Source: Cherax quadricarinatus (lineage: Eukaryota; Arthropoda; Malacostraca; Decapoda; Parastacidae). Taken from it: a DNA stretch of 64,000 bases. Numbering within the stretch: the first letter of the stretch is position 1; each line of letters starts with the position of its first letter. The notes beneath the pieces are model-generated. The model did not search any database, was not told the DNA's origin, and saw only the letters and a list, made by a program, of their open reading frames with translations. Shown here in pieces: positions 32,500-44,854 of the stretch. The stretch lies in contig NC_091353.1 of NCBI RefSeq assembly GCF_038502225.1, positions 1,359,812 through 1,423,811 on the forward strand, given 5' to 3'. The position numbers and the translations under genes are program-made.

Positions 32500-33400
32500 T
32501 TAATCCCACTGGAGTCGACCTGGAAGTTATTGCGGGGGCCAAGGTCCCGGGGGCCGAGTCGCCTACCAGGCCTCCCGGTTTAACAAAACCGAATCAACCA
32601 GGCTGTTACTGCTGGCCGCATACAATTCAACGTACGAACCAGTCTGGCTGATCGGGTACTGACTGTTGAACAGTCTTGGGCCTCGGACATTTATTGTGTT
32701 TTCTCTTATTATATTTATGGCACTTTTGTTTTTCATTTGGGTTATATTGCACTGTCTGCCTAGCCATTTGTTTTCGTAGAGAGTGATTCTTGTATGCAGA
32801 TTTTGGAACAGTCTCTCCTAGATTTTTTAGGTGTATATTATGATGTATCTATCTCGCCTACATTCAAAGGAGTAGAGAACAAGGAGCCTCAAATGTTCCC
32901 AGTATTTAAGGTGCATGACTGAACTAATATACGCTGTGAAGGGTGTCTGTAAATTAACTAAATCTGCCATTTCTCCTGCCTTGAATGGGACTTAAATATA
33001 CGGTAGTATTTCAGCCAAAAGAGAGCAAATGGCTTAAAGAGGATCGTGGTAATGGCAACCATTGTTTTGAAAGTTCTCATTATCCATCCTATCATTTTTC
33101 TCACAAATGTGCTAGTGACATTGTTGTGATCCTTGAAGGTGAGATTCTCAAACATTATCATTCTCAAGTCCTTCTCTATTGTGTGTTAGAATTTGTTGTA
33201 TACTAAGTTCTAGCTGTTGTTTCCTTAAGTTTTCCATAAAGGAGTATCTCAGATTTGTCCTCATCGATCATCATGTTGTTTTCCATGGCCAAGATTTAGA
33301 GTTTTTTGAGAACTTACCTGCGAAGTGGCTAGTTTATTGAGCATCTCATATCCATAACCCATATCCAAGATCATATGAATACTGAAAAGACCTAGGAACT
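32500..33400 (-). mobile_element. LINE-related repeat fragment (VPDQPG-type family)
   Basis: Near 32560-32700 the minus strand contains 'SVPDQPDW' followed by CCAGGCTGTTACTGCTGGCC on plus. This matches the block after the LINE C-terminus at 56.6 kb. The part to about 33300 ('TFVRKMIGWIMRTFKTMV') probably belongs to the same degraded element but I cannot place it in a domain. Confidence 0.45.
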
Positions 33401-33639
33401 AGGCCTCAAAAAAGTTAACAGAAGTTTATTTGGATTTATATCTACAGTTCATTTATCTTTTACAATCATATTTAGGTAATTTACTTAATATATCTTATAT
33501 CTTATTTTCATTACTAAGATATCCTGACATAACACATAGGGTATTATGCTATCTCTATCTTCCTCAGTGTATGAAAAATTCAAGACAGTAATCATATGAC
33601 TGACCTTTGCTCACTGTAAATAATGCATTACCACGTCTG

Positions 33640-33676
33640 TATGTGTATATGTGTGTGTGTGCGCGCTCTCTCTCTC

Positions 33677-33725
<49 letters not shown>

Positions 33726-33780
33726 TGTGTGTGTGTTTGTGTGCTTGTTTGTATGTGTGTGTGTGCGCGCTCTCTCTCTC

Positions 33781-33813
<33 letters not shown>

Positions 33814-33870
33814 TGTGTGTGTGTTTGTGTGCTTGTTTGTATGTGTGTGTGTGTGCGCGCTCTCTCTCTC

Positions 33871-33930
<60 letters not shown>
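33640..33930. repeat. Compound TG/CT repeat with about 95-bp period
   Basis: TG tracts are punctuated three times by GCGCGCTCTCTCTCTCTTG (near 33660, 33766, 33855) and twice by TTTGTGTGCTTGTTTGTATG. The compound unit was therefore itself duplicated. All long frames are products of the repeat. Confidence 0.93.
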
Positions 33931-33932
<2 letters not shown>

Positions 33933-33961
33933 GTTACCATTTTGTCCTAGGCACATGTCGA

Positions 33962-33984
33962 TGTGTGTGTGTGTGTGTGTGTGT
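33962..33984. repeat. (TG)n at LINE 3' end
   Basis: 11 TG units join ACTCACTGAATTGTGGTTGC, the 3' end of a minus-strand LINE copy. Confidence 0.93.
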
Positions 33985-34517
33985 ACTCACTGAATTGTGG
34001 TTGCAGGGATCGATTCACAGATCCTGGCCCCGCCTGTTCACTGGTCGCTACTAGGTCACTCTTCCTGCTCCATGAGCTTTATCATACGTCTTCTTAGAGC
34101 TGTGTATGGATCCTGCCTCCACTACATCACTTCCAAAACTATTCCATTCTCCGACAACTCTGTGACTGAAGAAATACTTTCTAACATCCCTTTGACTCAT
34201 CGGAGTCTTCAACTTCCAATTGTGACCTCTTGTTGCTGAATCCCATCTCTGGAACATCCTGTCTCTGACCACCATGTCAGTTCCTCTCAGCATTTTATAT
34301 GTCGTTATCATATCTCTCCTGTCCTCTAGTGTCGTCAGGATTTCTTAATCTTTTCTAGTAAGACAGGCCTCTTTGCTCCAGGGCTAGTCTTGTTACAAAC
34401 CTTTGCACTTTCTGTAATTGTCGTACGTGCTTGGCTAGATATGGGTTCTAAACTGGTGCTCCACACTCGAATATAGGTCTGACATACACGGTGTACAGGG
34501 TCCTAAATGATTCCTTA
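33985..34517 (-). pseudogene. CR1-like LINE copy bounded by TG repeats
   Basis: The minus strand has 'MLRGTDMVVRDRMFQRWDSA' and 'HSSKKTYDKAHGAGR' (34051-34311) and the 3' UTR. Upstream it matches the LINE to the point AATGATTCCTTAT, where TG repeats begin immediately. Frameshifts and a deletion near 34340 make it defective. Confidence 0.9.
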
Positions 34518-34538
34518 TGTGTGTGTGTGTGTGTGTGT
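34518..34538. repeat. (TG)n at LINE 5' truncation point
   Basis: Ten TG units follow the truncated LINE end with no gap. Confidence 0.92.
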
Positions 34539-34830
34539 CCCGGTTAATATTTGCACTAATAACTCATTACAGTCGTGACCGGGTGTGGACGTGTGAATGG
34601 CTCATTACTTTGTAAATTGTTCATGATTGTAACCATGTATAGACGTGTAGATTGTTCATTACCTTTGTAACTTGTCATGATTGTGACCAGATCTACCTGG
34701 AGTTCATTACCTTTGTAACTTCTTCAGCTATCAAAACTTTGCGGTCCAATCCCTGGACCTATTATGTACCTCTGTAGTCTTTTGATTTCCACCCACAGGA
34801 TGGGTATGGGGTGGACAATGATAATATTAA
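34539..34830. repeat. Imperfect about 55-bp repeats plus LINE-tail-like block
   Basis: CATTACTTTGTAAATTGTTC, CATTACCTTTGTAACTTGTC and CATTACCTTTGTAACTTCTTC recur with GACGTGT spacers. A block AGCTATCAAAACTTTGCGG to CACCCACAGG follows. It is probably the 3' UTR of a retroelement that continues into the next minus-strand frame. Confidence 0.45.
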
Positions 34831-35030
34831 ACTGTTAAACTAAGTGGTAGACAGAATTTTTTCGGCCTCCTCATTGCAATTACAGGCAACAAGGAAGGCG
34901 TCCTTCAGGGTCGAGATACCGGAGAACTTGACCTGCAGGCTGCTTTTTAGGACAGCTGCAAGTGCAAGCTTTGAGGCATCACTCACCACAGACCTTAGAG
35001 GTTTAATCTTAACTCGATGAGACATCGTGA
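34831..35030 (-). pseudogene. Retroelement-related coding fragment
   Basis: The minus strand holds one open stretch 'VVSDASKLALAAVLKSSLQV' then 'KFSGISTLKDAFLVACNCNE'. It looks like part of a retroelement ORF1/gag-like protein but I cannot name the family. It is fused directly to the PLE RT fragment on the right. Confidence 0.35.
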
Positions 35031-35380
35031 AAGAGTACAGTGTTCTTGTAGTGTGTACAAATTTCAGTCCCCAAAGGGGAGGGAAATCTTGTTTCAAAAT
35101 ATTCCAGGTACAAATTACTAAGGACAGGTGAGAGAGGAGTTCCCATTGCCATACCAAACTTCTGAATGTAAAACTCGTCATTAAACACAAACTTTGCATC
35201 AACAATACAAAGATTGATAAGTTTAATGATAGTAGGTGCATGTAATGGTAAATCGTAATTAACAAGTTTTCATAAAGGAAACTTAATAAATCAACTGGAA
35301 TTTTTGTAAACACGCAAATAGCATCAAAGTTAACCATTTTGTAATTATTTAAATCAGTCATAGTGCTTAATAGGTCTGGC
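35031..35380 (-). pseudogene. Penelope-like RT fragment
   Basis: Minus-strand frames give 'YKMVNFDAICVFTKIPVDLL' (RT motif A region) near 35300-35360. In a shifted frame follows 'KFVFNDEFYIQKFGMAMGTP' with 'LSPVLSNLYLEYFE' near 35100-35190. These are the same blocks as in the PLE at 29.6 kb but from a diverged copy. Single-base frameshifts inactivate it. Confidence 0.82.
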
Positions 35381-35517
35381 TGGAATACCTGGTTTTTGTG
35401 TTTTTATTAATTAATTTATATACGGTAAAGATGGATCGTTGGCCATGATTTTTTAATTAATTTATGTTTGGATTTCGTTAGTCGTTTTATTGTTTTATCA
35501 AAATTACTGTTATATTA

Positions 35518-36016
<499 letters not shown>

Positions 36017-36043
36017 GTCTCTGTGTATGTGTGTGTGTGTGTG
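36017..36043. repeat. (TG)n between two LINE copies
   Basis: TGTGTATGTGTGTG then TGTGTGT lies between the 5' end of one LINE copy and the 3' end of the next. Confidence 0.93.
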
Positions 36044-36124
36044 TACTCACCTAGTTGTACTCACCTAGTTGAGGTTGCAGGGGTCGAGTCCAAGCTCCTG
36101 GCCCCGCCTCTTCACTGGTCGCTA
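36044..36124 (-). mobile_element. CR1-like LINE 3' UTR
   Basis: A short 3' UTR (ACTCACCTAGTTGTACTCAC, CCTAGTTGAGGTTGCAGGGG, CTCCTGGCCCCGCC) lies between the stop of the minus-strand ORF and the TG tract. The same UTR ends the copies at 16.1, 17.3, 34.0, 35.7, 37.8 and 55.8 kb. Confidence 0.9.
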
Positions 36125-37878
<1,754 letters not shown>

Positions 37879-37895
37879 TGTGTGTGTGTGTCTCT

Positions 37896-37939
<44 letters not shown>

Positions 37940-37941
37940 GT
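37879..37941. repeat. (TG)n with interruptions
   Basis: TG tract with TCTCTG, TATG and GCGTG interruptions. Confidence 0.93.
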
Positions 37942-38879
37942 TTATTTAATCTATGCCTAGGAAACTACAACGAACATGAATTTACGTAATATTTCACATA
38001 AACTTACATTTGATCCTGTGCGACTCCCACTCCACCCGAGCATAACATCAAGTACCAGTGTTTAAACTACTCAGTCAGACCCTCAATCAAAATCTGAGCC
38101 CAGTTAAATTTTCTGCTTTTAGGAGCTACACACATGGTACAATTATAATTATAATAATGGAGGAGGGCTAAACCCGTAGGTATATGATACAAGAACTGAC
38201 TCATCATGTGTAATCATTACTTTCCAGCAATTAGAAAACCTAAGTTTAGATTTTAGCGTTATTTCTAAGTTTGAATATTTAGCTGTTTTCTTGATTTATC
38301 ACCAATTCACAGATATCTTCCTTTAAAAGGTATTGCTCACCAATTTAATAAATAATTTACCTCTCACACTATTAGGTAGACAGCCTCATAACGGTAAAAG
38401 CTATTGGCCATTACTTGGAATATAATTCGTGGACAAGTGTCGCACACCCACTGTGCGATCCTCACCACTGATGTATAGAGACGCAAAATGGAAGAACCCT
38501 TGGAAGGACAGCAATAAAACTTAAAAATATGATGACAGTAATCAGAAACATCAACGGTAAATTACAAACTAAAATGCATAAAACAAATCATGAAACAGTA
38601 AAGTTTTCCATGTTAAAGTTATTAATCATTAGTGGAAGGTAAGTGTGTTCAGCCACTATCACGGAGGAGTGTAACGCGACGAGATTATTGAAGCTTCTGG
38701 CCACTTTGTTACCGACCTGTATTACAGCAGAAGAACGGAATAATATCAGGAGTGCTTACCTACTTTATTCTCAGGCTTCATAGCACTTCATTTCTCGCCA
38801 ACAGAGCTTCTTAGCAACATTACCTTTGTTGCTTATATGACAATAATGAAGTGCTCTCCCTCAAATGGCCAGAACTACT
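37942..38879. other. No supported gene
   Basis: AT-rich sequence. AATTATAATAATGGAGGAGG and GCTAAACCCGTAGG near 38140-38185 match, inverted, the end of the repeat at 39.8 kb. Nothing else recognised. Confidence 0.45.
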
Positions 38880-39520
38880 TATCACAGAAGTGCTCGTCCA
38901 CTTTATTTCCGAGTTTCATGAAAGGTCACGAGTGCTCGGCTGCTCAGTGTTTGAGATACTACGTAAGAAATTAACCATGAAAGGGGTCACACTCACAATT
39001 CTCTTGCTTACTTTTATGGCGCAAATTCACCAAGATACAATGTATCTGCTGGCTTCCCTCACGAGTCTCACCGCGCGAGTTATCGCGAACGAACCATTCA
39101 CGAATCCTTCCAGAAAATGCTTCACGCAAGAGTCTTTATGAACAAGTTGTCAAAGACGAATCTTCAAGAAGAGATTATCGCACGAGAGATTTCTTGAACG
39201 AGTCATCATTCACGAGTAACTGTATAAGAATATTTCCATACAAGTCATCGCGCTCTCATTATCATTCACGAGTCTTGAATCCAGTCATTATGCAGGTGTC
39301 TTCATGCACGAGTCACCTTAAGCGAATTATTATGTACGAGACTTAACACACGAGTTATTACGAACTGATTGTTGTGCTCGAATCATTCCACACAAGTGGA
39401 AATGAACGAATCTTTAACGATTTTTCATGCACATATTTTCTTGGACGAGCCATCGTGAACGAGTCTTCACGCATGAACGGGTCATCATGAGACTTTACAA
39501 ACGTGTCATCATGTGAAAGT
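38880..39520. repeat. Degenerate CACGAGTCATC-type repeat field
   Basis: The words CACGAGT, ACGAGTCATC, GCGCGAGTTATC and GAACGAATC recur every 15-40 bp over about 600 bp, with no clean period. It reads like an old, strongly decayed tandem array. A 96-codon frame at 38851-39141 overlaps it and has no recognisable domain. Confidence 0.5.
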
Positions 39521-39671
39521 GTACGTTCTGTGGCATTTCAGATTTGCAGCCTTAGACAAGCATCTTCTCCATAAAGTCATCTTGTTACGGAGTCAGTGAA
39601 GTCCACGGTGTCTCTCCCTCCCTCGTCTGGACACCTACTTCGAGACGACAACTCAACCTCCATTCCGCTCA

Positions 39672-39862
39672 GCTCGTGATATCTCAGCTGTGGCTCCCCT
39701 CAAGGGAGGTTCCTTGACGCTGGTGAGGGGCTCGTGATCTAGGGAATTGGTTCTGTGCTCCGGTTCCCTGAAATGAGCCTGAATACCTTCCATCCCCCCC
39801 CCCTCAGATGCGCTGTATAATCCTACGGATTTAGCGCTTCTCCATGATTATAATAATCAGCT
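39672..39862 (+). mobile_element. Interspersed repeat (family G)
   Basis: GGCTCCCCTCAAGGGAGG, TGGTGAGGGGCTCGTGATC, GTGCTCCGGTTCCCTGAA and TATAATCCTACGGATTTAGC then CATGATTATAATAAT recur at 44735-45056, where a hairpin SINE is inserted. The type of element is unknown; there is no tRNA-like head. Confidence 0.65.
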
Positions 39863-40370
39863 GTGGCTCACACGAGAGCGGACACCTGTGTAACACAGAC
39901 TCTGATAAAAAACAATAAGCCTTAAATGGCAAGGTAGATACATGTAAATATTAATATTTTCTTAAATTTTACCTTTAAAATTAGTTTAGATAACAAGTTT
40001 TGTTAAATATTGATTATTATTATTCGGGCTTCTGCGTATAACAACAATTCGTTAACTAAACTTATAAATTTGTCTTCATCATCTTGTCACAAACGAACTT
40101 TAAGGTAAAATTTCGTTGATCCGTCGTTTAATTTCCGATATTATTTATAGAGTAGCATACTGAAACTGAATCTGGAGTCAGAATTAACCAGTCACATTTG
40201 GTTCTATAATATATGTGTAAACTTGAATACACCTGTGAGGAAATCCTTGCTGTTCTCTACTTACATGTATAACTATGTGTCGTATGTATCACGTATTCTT
40301 GTCAGGAAGAATCCGAGAGCATCATTGTAATCTGGCTCTCCCAGTCTTCACACATATTTACAAAAGGTTA
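39863..40370. other. No supported feature
   Basis: AT-rich unique sequence. Confidence 0.45.
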
Positions 40371-40531
40371 CTATTCCTTGTTGTTAGGTAAGACACATAT
40401 GTAACAGTTAGGTATCTTTATTTTGAAACGTTTCGCCTACACAGTAGGCTTCTTCAGTCGAGTACAGAAAAGTTGATAGAAGCAGAAGAGACTTGAAGAC
40501 GATGTAATCAGTCCATCACCCTATTCCTTGT
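40371..40531 (-). mobile_element. PLE-tail (type C) insertion with 11-bp TSD
   Basis: CTATTCCTTGT at 40371-40381 and 40521-40531 bounds a 139-bp insertion. On the minus strand it has CTGAAGA, stem GCCTAC/GTAGGC with loop TGT, and GAAACG, then the common AGATACCTAACTG to TCTTACCTAACA end. The 5' side is truncated at GGTGATGGACTG. The insertion lies just upstream of the LINE ORF, whose apparent ATG falls inside the right duplication. Confidence 0.85.
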
Positions 40532-43479
40532 ATACATTAGCGTTTATTTTTCTCTCCCACATTTGCTTAAATGTGCGTGGATGTAGTGCGGATGACAAGA
40601 AACAGATGATTCCTGATGTTATGAATGAAAAGAAGTTGGATGTCCTGGCCCTAAGCGAAACAAAGCTGAAGGGGGTAGGAGAGTTTCAGTGGGGGGAAAT
40701 AAATGGGATTAAATCTGGAGTATCTGAGAGAGTTAGAGCAAAGGAAGGGGTAGCAGTAATGTTAAATGATCAGTTATGGAAGGAGAAAAGAGAATATGAA
40801 TGTGTAAATTCAAGAATTATGTGGATTAAAGTAAAGGTTGGATGCGAGAAGTGGGTCATAATAAGCGTGTATGCACCTGGAGAAGAGAGGAATGCAGAGG
40901 AGAGAGAGAGATTTTGGGAGATGTTAAGTGAATGTATAGGAGCCTTTGAACCAAGTGAGAGAGTAATTGTGGTAGGGGACTTGAATGCTAAAGTAGGAGA
41001 AACTTTTAGAGAGGGTGTGGTAGGTAAGTTTGGGGTGCCAGGTGTAAATGATAATGGGAGCCCTTTGATTGAACTTTGTATAGAAAGGGGTTTAGTTATA
41101 GGTAATACATATTTTAAGAAAAAGAGGATAAATAAGTATACACGATATGATGTAGGGCGAAATGACAGTAGTTTGTTGGATTATGTATTGGTAGATAAAA
41201 GACTGTTGAGTAGACTTCAGGATGTACATGTTTATAGAGGGGCCACAGATATATCAGATCACTTTCTAGTTGTAGCTACACTGAGAGTAAAAGGTAGATG
41301 GGATACAAGGAGAATAGAAGCATCAGGGAAGAGAGAGGTGAAGGTTTATAAACTAAAAGAGGAGGCAGTTAGGGTAAGATATAAACAGCTATTGGAGGAT
41401 AGATGGGCTAATGAGAGCATAGGCAATGGGGTCGAAGAGGTATGGGGTAGGTTTAAAAATGTAGTGTTAGAGTGTTCAGCAGAAGTTTGTGGTTACAGGA
41501 AAGTGGGTGCAGGAGGGAAGAGGAGCGATTGGTGGAATGATGATGTAAAGAGAGTAGTAAGGGAGAAAAAGTTAGCATATGAGAAGTTTTTACAAAGTAG
41601 AAGTGATGCAAGGAGGGAAGAGTATATGGAGAAAAAGAGAGAAGTTAAGAGAGTGGTGAAGCAATGTAAAAAGAGAGCAAATGAGAGAGTGGGTGAGATG
41701 TTATCAACAAATTTTGTTGAAAATAAGAAAAAGTTTTGGAGTGAGATTAACAAGTTAAGAAAGCCTAGAGAACAAATGGATTTGTCAGTTAAAAATAGGA
41801 GAGGAGAGTTATTAAATGGAGAGTTAGAGGTATTGGGAAGATGGAAGGAATATTTTGAGGAATTGTTAAATGTTGATGAAGATAGGGAAGCTGTGATTTC
41901 GTGTATAGGGCAAGGAGGAATAACATCTTGTAGGAGTGAGGAAGAGCCAGTTGTGAGTGTGGGGGAAGTTCGTGAGGCAGTAGGTAAAATGAAAGGGGGT
42001 AAGGCAGCCGGGATTGATGGGATAAAGATAGAAATGTTAAAAGCAGGTGGGGATATAGTTTTGGAGTGGTTGGTGCAATTATTTAATAAATGTATGGAAG
42101 AAGGTAAGGTACCTAGGGATTGGCAGAGAGCATGCATAGTTCCTTTGTATAAAGGCAAAGGGGATAAAAGAGAGTGCAAAAATTATAGGGGGATAAGTCT
42201 GTTGAGTGTACCTGGTAAAGTGTATGGTAGAGTTATAATTGAAAGAATTAAGAGTAAGACGGAGAATAGGATAGCAGATGAACAAGGAGGCTTTAGGAAA
42301 GGTAGGGGGTGTGTGGACCAGGTGTTTACAGTGAAACATATAAGTGAACAGTATTTAGATAAGGCTAAAGAGGTCTTTGTGGCATTTATGGATTTGGAAA
42401 AGGCGTATGACAGGGTGGATAGGGGGGCAATGTGGCAGATGTTGCAAGTGTATGGTGTAGGAGGTAGGTTACTGAAAGCAGTGAAGAGTTTTTACGAGGA
42501 TAGTGAGGCTCAAGTTAGAGTATGTAGGAAAGAGGGAAATTTTTTCCCAGTAAAAGTAGGCCTTAGACAAGGATGTGTGATGTCACCGTGGTTGTTTAAT
42601 ATATTTATAGATGGGGTTGTAAGAGAAGTAAATGCGAGGGTCTTGGCAAGAGGCGTGGAGTTAAAAGATAAAGAATCACACACAAAGTGGGAGTTGTCAC
42701 AGCTGCTCTTTGCTGATGACACTGTGCTCTTGGGAGATTCTGAAGAGAAGTTGCAGAGATTGGTGGATGAATTTGGTAGGGTGTGCAAAAGAAGAAAATT
42801 AAAGGTGAATACAGGAAAGAGTAAGGTTATGAGGATAACAAAAAGATTAGGTGATGAAAGATTGAATATCAGATTGGAGGGAGAGAGTATGGAGGAGGTG
42901 AACGTATTCAGATATTTGGGAGTGGACGTGTCAGCAGATGGGTCTATGAAAGATGAGGTGAATCATAGAATTGATGAGGGAAAAAGAGTGAGTGGTGCAC
43001 TTAGGAGTCTGTGGAGACAAAGAACTTTGTCCTTGGAGGCAAAGAGGGGAATGTATGAGAGTATAGTTTTACCAACGCTCTTATATGGGTGTGAAGCGTG
43101 GGTGATGAATGTTGCAGCGAGGAGAAGGCTGGAGGCAGTGGAAATGTCATGTCTGAGGGCAATGTGTGGTGTGAATATAATGCAGAGAATTCGTAGTTTG
43201 GAAGTTAGGAGGAGGTGCGGGATTACCAAAACTGTTGTCCAGAGGGCTGAGGAAGGGTTGTTGAGGTGGTTCGGACATGTAGAGAGAATGGAGCGAAACA
43301 GAATGACTTCAAGAGTGTATCAGTCTGTAGTGGAAGGAAGGCGGGGTAGGGGTCGGCCTAGGAAGGGTTGGAGGGAGGGGGTAAAGGAGGGTTTGTGTGC
43401 GAGGGGCTTGGACTTCCAGCAGGCATGCGTGAGCGTGTTTGATAGGAGTGAATGGAGACAAATGGTTTTTAATACTTGA
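40528..43479 (+). CDS. RTE-like LINE endonuclease/reverse transcriptase, intact frame
   Basis: An uninterrupted 983-codon frame encodes an AP-type endonuclease followed by a reverse transcriptase, the enzymes for target-primed insertion of a LINE. Endonuclease blocks are 'LDVLALSETKLKG' (about residues 38-50), 'VIVVGDLNAKVGE' (about 145-157) and 'ATDISDHFLVVATL' (about 240-252). RT blocks are 'VPLYKGKGDKRECKNYRGIS' (about 542-561), 'GGFRKGRGCVDQVF' near 585, 'AFMDLEKAYDRVDRG' (motif A, about 622), 'VGLRQGCVMSPWLFNIFIDG' (motif B, about 680) and 'LLFADDTVLLG' (catalytic Asp pair, about 726). The C-terminal domain has 'FRYLGVDVSADGS', 'YGCEAWVMNVAARRRLEAVE', 'GLLRWFGHVERMERNRMTS' and a basic 'GRRGRGRPRKGWREG'. 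The start ATG lies in flanking sequence: homology to the 3.0-kb copy begins near 40570, so the natural N-terminus is missing by a few residues. The RTE clade is my best guess. It is the likeliest source of the relics at 0.2, 0.6-3.1, 6.85 and 47.1-47.8 kb. Confidence 0.93.
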   Translation: MYTLAFIFLSHICLNVRGCSADDKKQMIPDVMNEKKLDVLALSETKLKGVGEFQWGEINGIKSGVSERVRAKEGVAVMLNDQLWKEKREYECVNSRIMWIKVKVGCEKWVIISVYAPGEERNAEERERFWEMLSECIGAFEPSERVIVVGDLNAKVGETFREGVVGKFGVPGVNDNGSPLIELCIERGLVIGNTYFKKKRINKYTRYDVGRNDSSLLDYVLVDKRLLSRLQDVHVYRGATDISDHFLVVATLRVKGRWDTRRIEASGKREVKVYKLKEEAVRVRYKQLLEDRWANESIGNGVEEVWGRFKNVVLECSAEVCGYRKVGAGGKRSDWWNDDVKRVVREKKLAYEKFLQSRSDARREEYMEKKREVKRVVKQCKKRANERVGEMLSTNFVENKKKFWSEINKLRKPREQMDLSVKNRRGELLNGELEVLGRWKEYFEELLNVDEDREAVISCIGQGGITSCRSEEEPVVSVGEVREAVGKMKGGKAAGIDGIKIEMLKAGGDIVLEWLVQLFNKCMEEGKVPRDWQRACIVPLYKGKGDKRECKNYRGISLLSVPGKVYGRVIIERIKSKTENRIADEQGGFRKGRGCVDQVFTVKHISEQYLDKAKEVFVAFMDLEKAYDRVDRGAMWQMLQVYGVGGRLLKAVKSFYEDSEAQVRVCRKEGNFFPVKVGLRQGCVMSPWLFNIFIDGVVREVNARVLARGVELKDKESHTKWELSQLLFADDTVLLGDSEEKLQRLVDEFGRVCKRRKLKVNTGKSKVMRITKRLGDERLNIRLEGESMEEVNVFRYLGVDVSADGSMKDEVNHRIDEGKRVSGALRSLWRQRTLSLEAKRGMYESIVLPTLLYGCEAWVMNVAARRRLEAVEMSCLRAMCGVNIMQRIRSLEVRRRCGITKTVVQRAEEGLLRWFGHVERMERNRMTSRVYQSVVEGRRGRGRPRKGWREGVKEGLCARGLDFQQACVSVFDRSEWRQMVFNT

Positions 43480-43735
43480 CGTGCTGTTGGAGTGTGAGCA
43501 AAGTAACATTTATGAAGGGATTCAGGGAAACCGGCAGGCCGGACTTGAGTCCTGGAGATGGGAAGTACAGTGCCTGCACTCTGAAGGAGGGGTGTTAATG
43601 TTGCAGTTTAAAAACTGTAGTGTAAAGCACCCTTCTGGCAAGACAGTGATGGAGTGAATGATGGTGAAAGTTTTTCTTTTTCGGGCCACCCTGCCTTGGT
43701 GGGAATCGGCCGGTGTGATAATAAAATAATAAATT
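43480..43735 (+). mobile_element. RTE-like LINE 3' UTR and tail
   Basis: About 255 bp follow the stop codon (CGTGCTGTTGGAGTGTGAGC; CAGTTTAAAAACTG; GGGCCACCCTGCCTTGGTGG) and end in GATAATAAAATAATAAA. The same UTR occurs at 640-905 (inverted) and 6848-6996. The tails differ (A-rich or AAT repeats). Confidence 0.9.
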
Positions 43736-43816
43736 CAGAAATCCATATTTGCTTTCGATTTATTTTGTTCTTTTATATGAAATATATTTTAGGTTAATAT
43801 AAACAGATAAGGATTC

Positions 43817-44200
43817 CCAAACAGTGCTGGTAGCATTTGCTATATATGAAGCAAGTTTAAAACAGTGCTGGCAGCATTTGCTATATATGAAGCAAGTTTA
43901 CAACAGTGCTGGCAGCATTTGCTATATATGAAGCAAGTTTACAACAGTGCTGGCAGCATTTGCTATATATGAAGCAAGCTATTATGAAGCAAAAACAGTG
44001 CTGGCAGCATTTGCTATATATGAAGCAAGTTTAAAACAGTGCTGGCAGCATTTGCTATATATGAAGCAAGTTTACAACAGTGCTGGCAGCATTTGCTATA
44101 TATGAAGCAAGTTTAAAACAGTGCTGGCAGCATTTGCTATATATGAAGCAAGTTTAAAACAGTGCTGGCAGCATTTGCTATATATGAAGCAAGTATGCAA
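43817..44200. repeat. 41-bp minisatellite, about 9 units
   Basis: ACAGTGCTGGCAGCATTTGC and TATATATGAAGCAAGTTTA plus AA or CA repeat every 41 bp, with one irregular join at about 43979 (GCTATTATGAAGCAAAA). Confidence 0.92.
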
Positions 44201-44316
44201 CAAATGATCAACAAAAACAATCGTGTAAAATTGCATACAAGCACTCTTCTGGTTGCAAGAGGTATTCAAGGAGCAGGAGAAAAAACAAAAGGGAGCACTT
44301 CATTGCCGGTATATAT

Positions 44317-44704
44317 GTCGTGCCGAATATGTAAAACTGGTCAATTAGCAAGAACTCATTTAAAATTAAGTCCTTTCTGAAATTTTCTTTTATACGTTTA
44401 AAGATATATTTTTTTCATTAATGTTAATGTAAATTTTTATAATTTTGCACCAAAAGAATCTTAGAAAACTTACCTAACCTTATTATAACAAGAGCAACTT
44501 ATTTTAGCCTAACCCAACTAAATATATTTTAGATTTGTTTACAATAATTTAATACTAAACAAACACAGTGAAATATATTTTTTCCGTTAGGTTCAGAATG
44601 ATTTTGGCGAAATTATTGCATACACAAATTTTCACTTGTACTATATGGCAAGATGAGCGTTGCTATTTAATCCAAGATGGCAAGTTCTGCCTATTCGGCA
44701 CGAC
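44317..44704. mobile_element. MITE with GTCGTGCCGAATA termini
   Basis: A 388-bp AT-rich, non-coding element with terminal inverted repeats GTCGTGCCGAATA. Outside them the flanks GCCGGTATATAT and ATATATACCGGC are also inverted, so the perfect inverted ends total about 25 bp. It either hit a palindromic TA-rich target or has longer ends than the copy at 46579-46963. TA-rich flanks suggest a TA-targeting transposon. The superfamily is not determined. Confidence 0.85.
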
Positions 44705-44734
44705 ATATATACCGGCTCCCTTCCCTTCACGCTT

Positions 44735-44854
44735 CTGTGTGACTAATTCCCCTCAAGGGAGGTCCCTTGACATTGGTGAGGGGCTCTTGATCAGGGAACT
44801 GAATCTGTGCTCCGGTTCCCTGAATTGAGCCTGAATACCTTCCATCCCCCCTCA
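44735..44854 (+). mobile_element. Family G repeat, left part
   Basis: CTAATTCCCCTCAAGGGAGG to CTTCCATCCCCCCTCA matches 39680-39800. The copy is interrupted by a hairpin SINE and continues at 44986. Bases 44844-44854 are the left duplication. Confidence 0.7.

Noticed and set aside
38851..39141. 96-codon frame with a hydrophobic stretch
   Set aside because: It overlaps the degenerate CACGAG repeat field and shows no domain or homologous copy.
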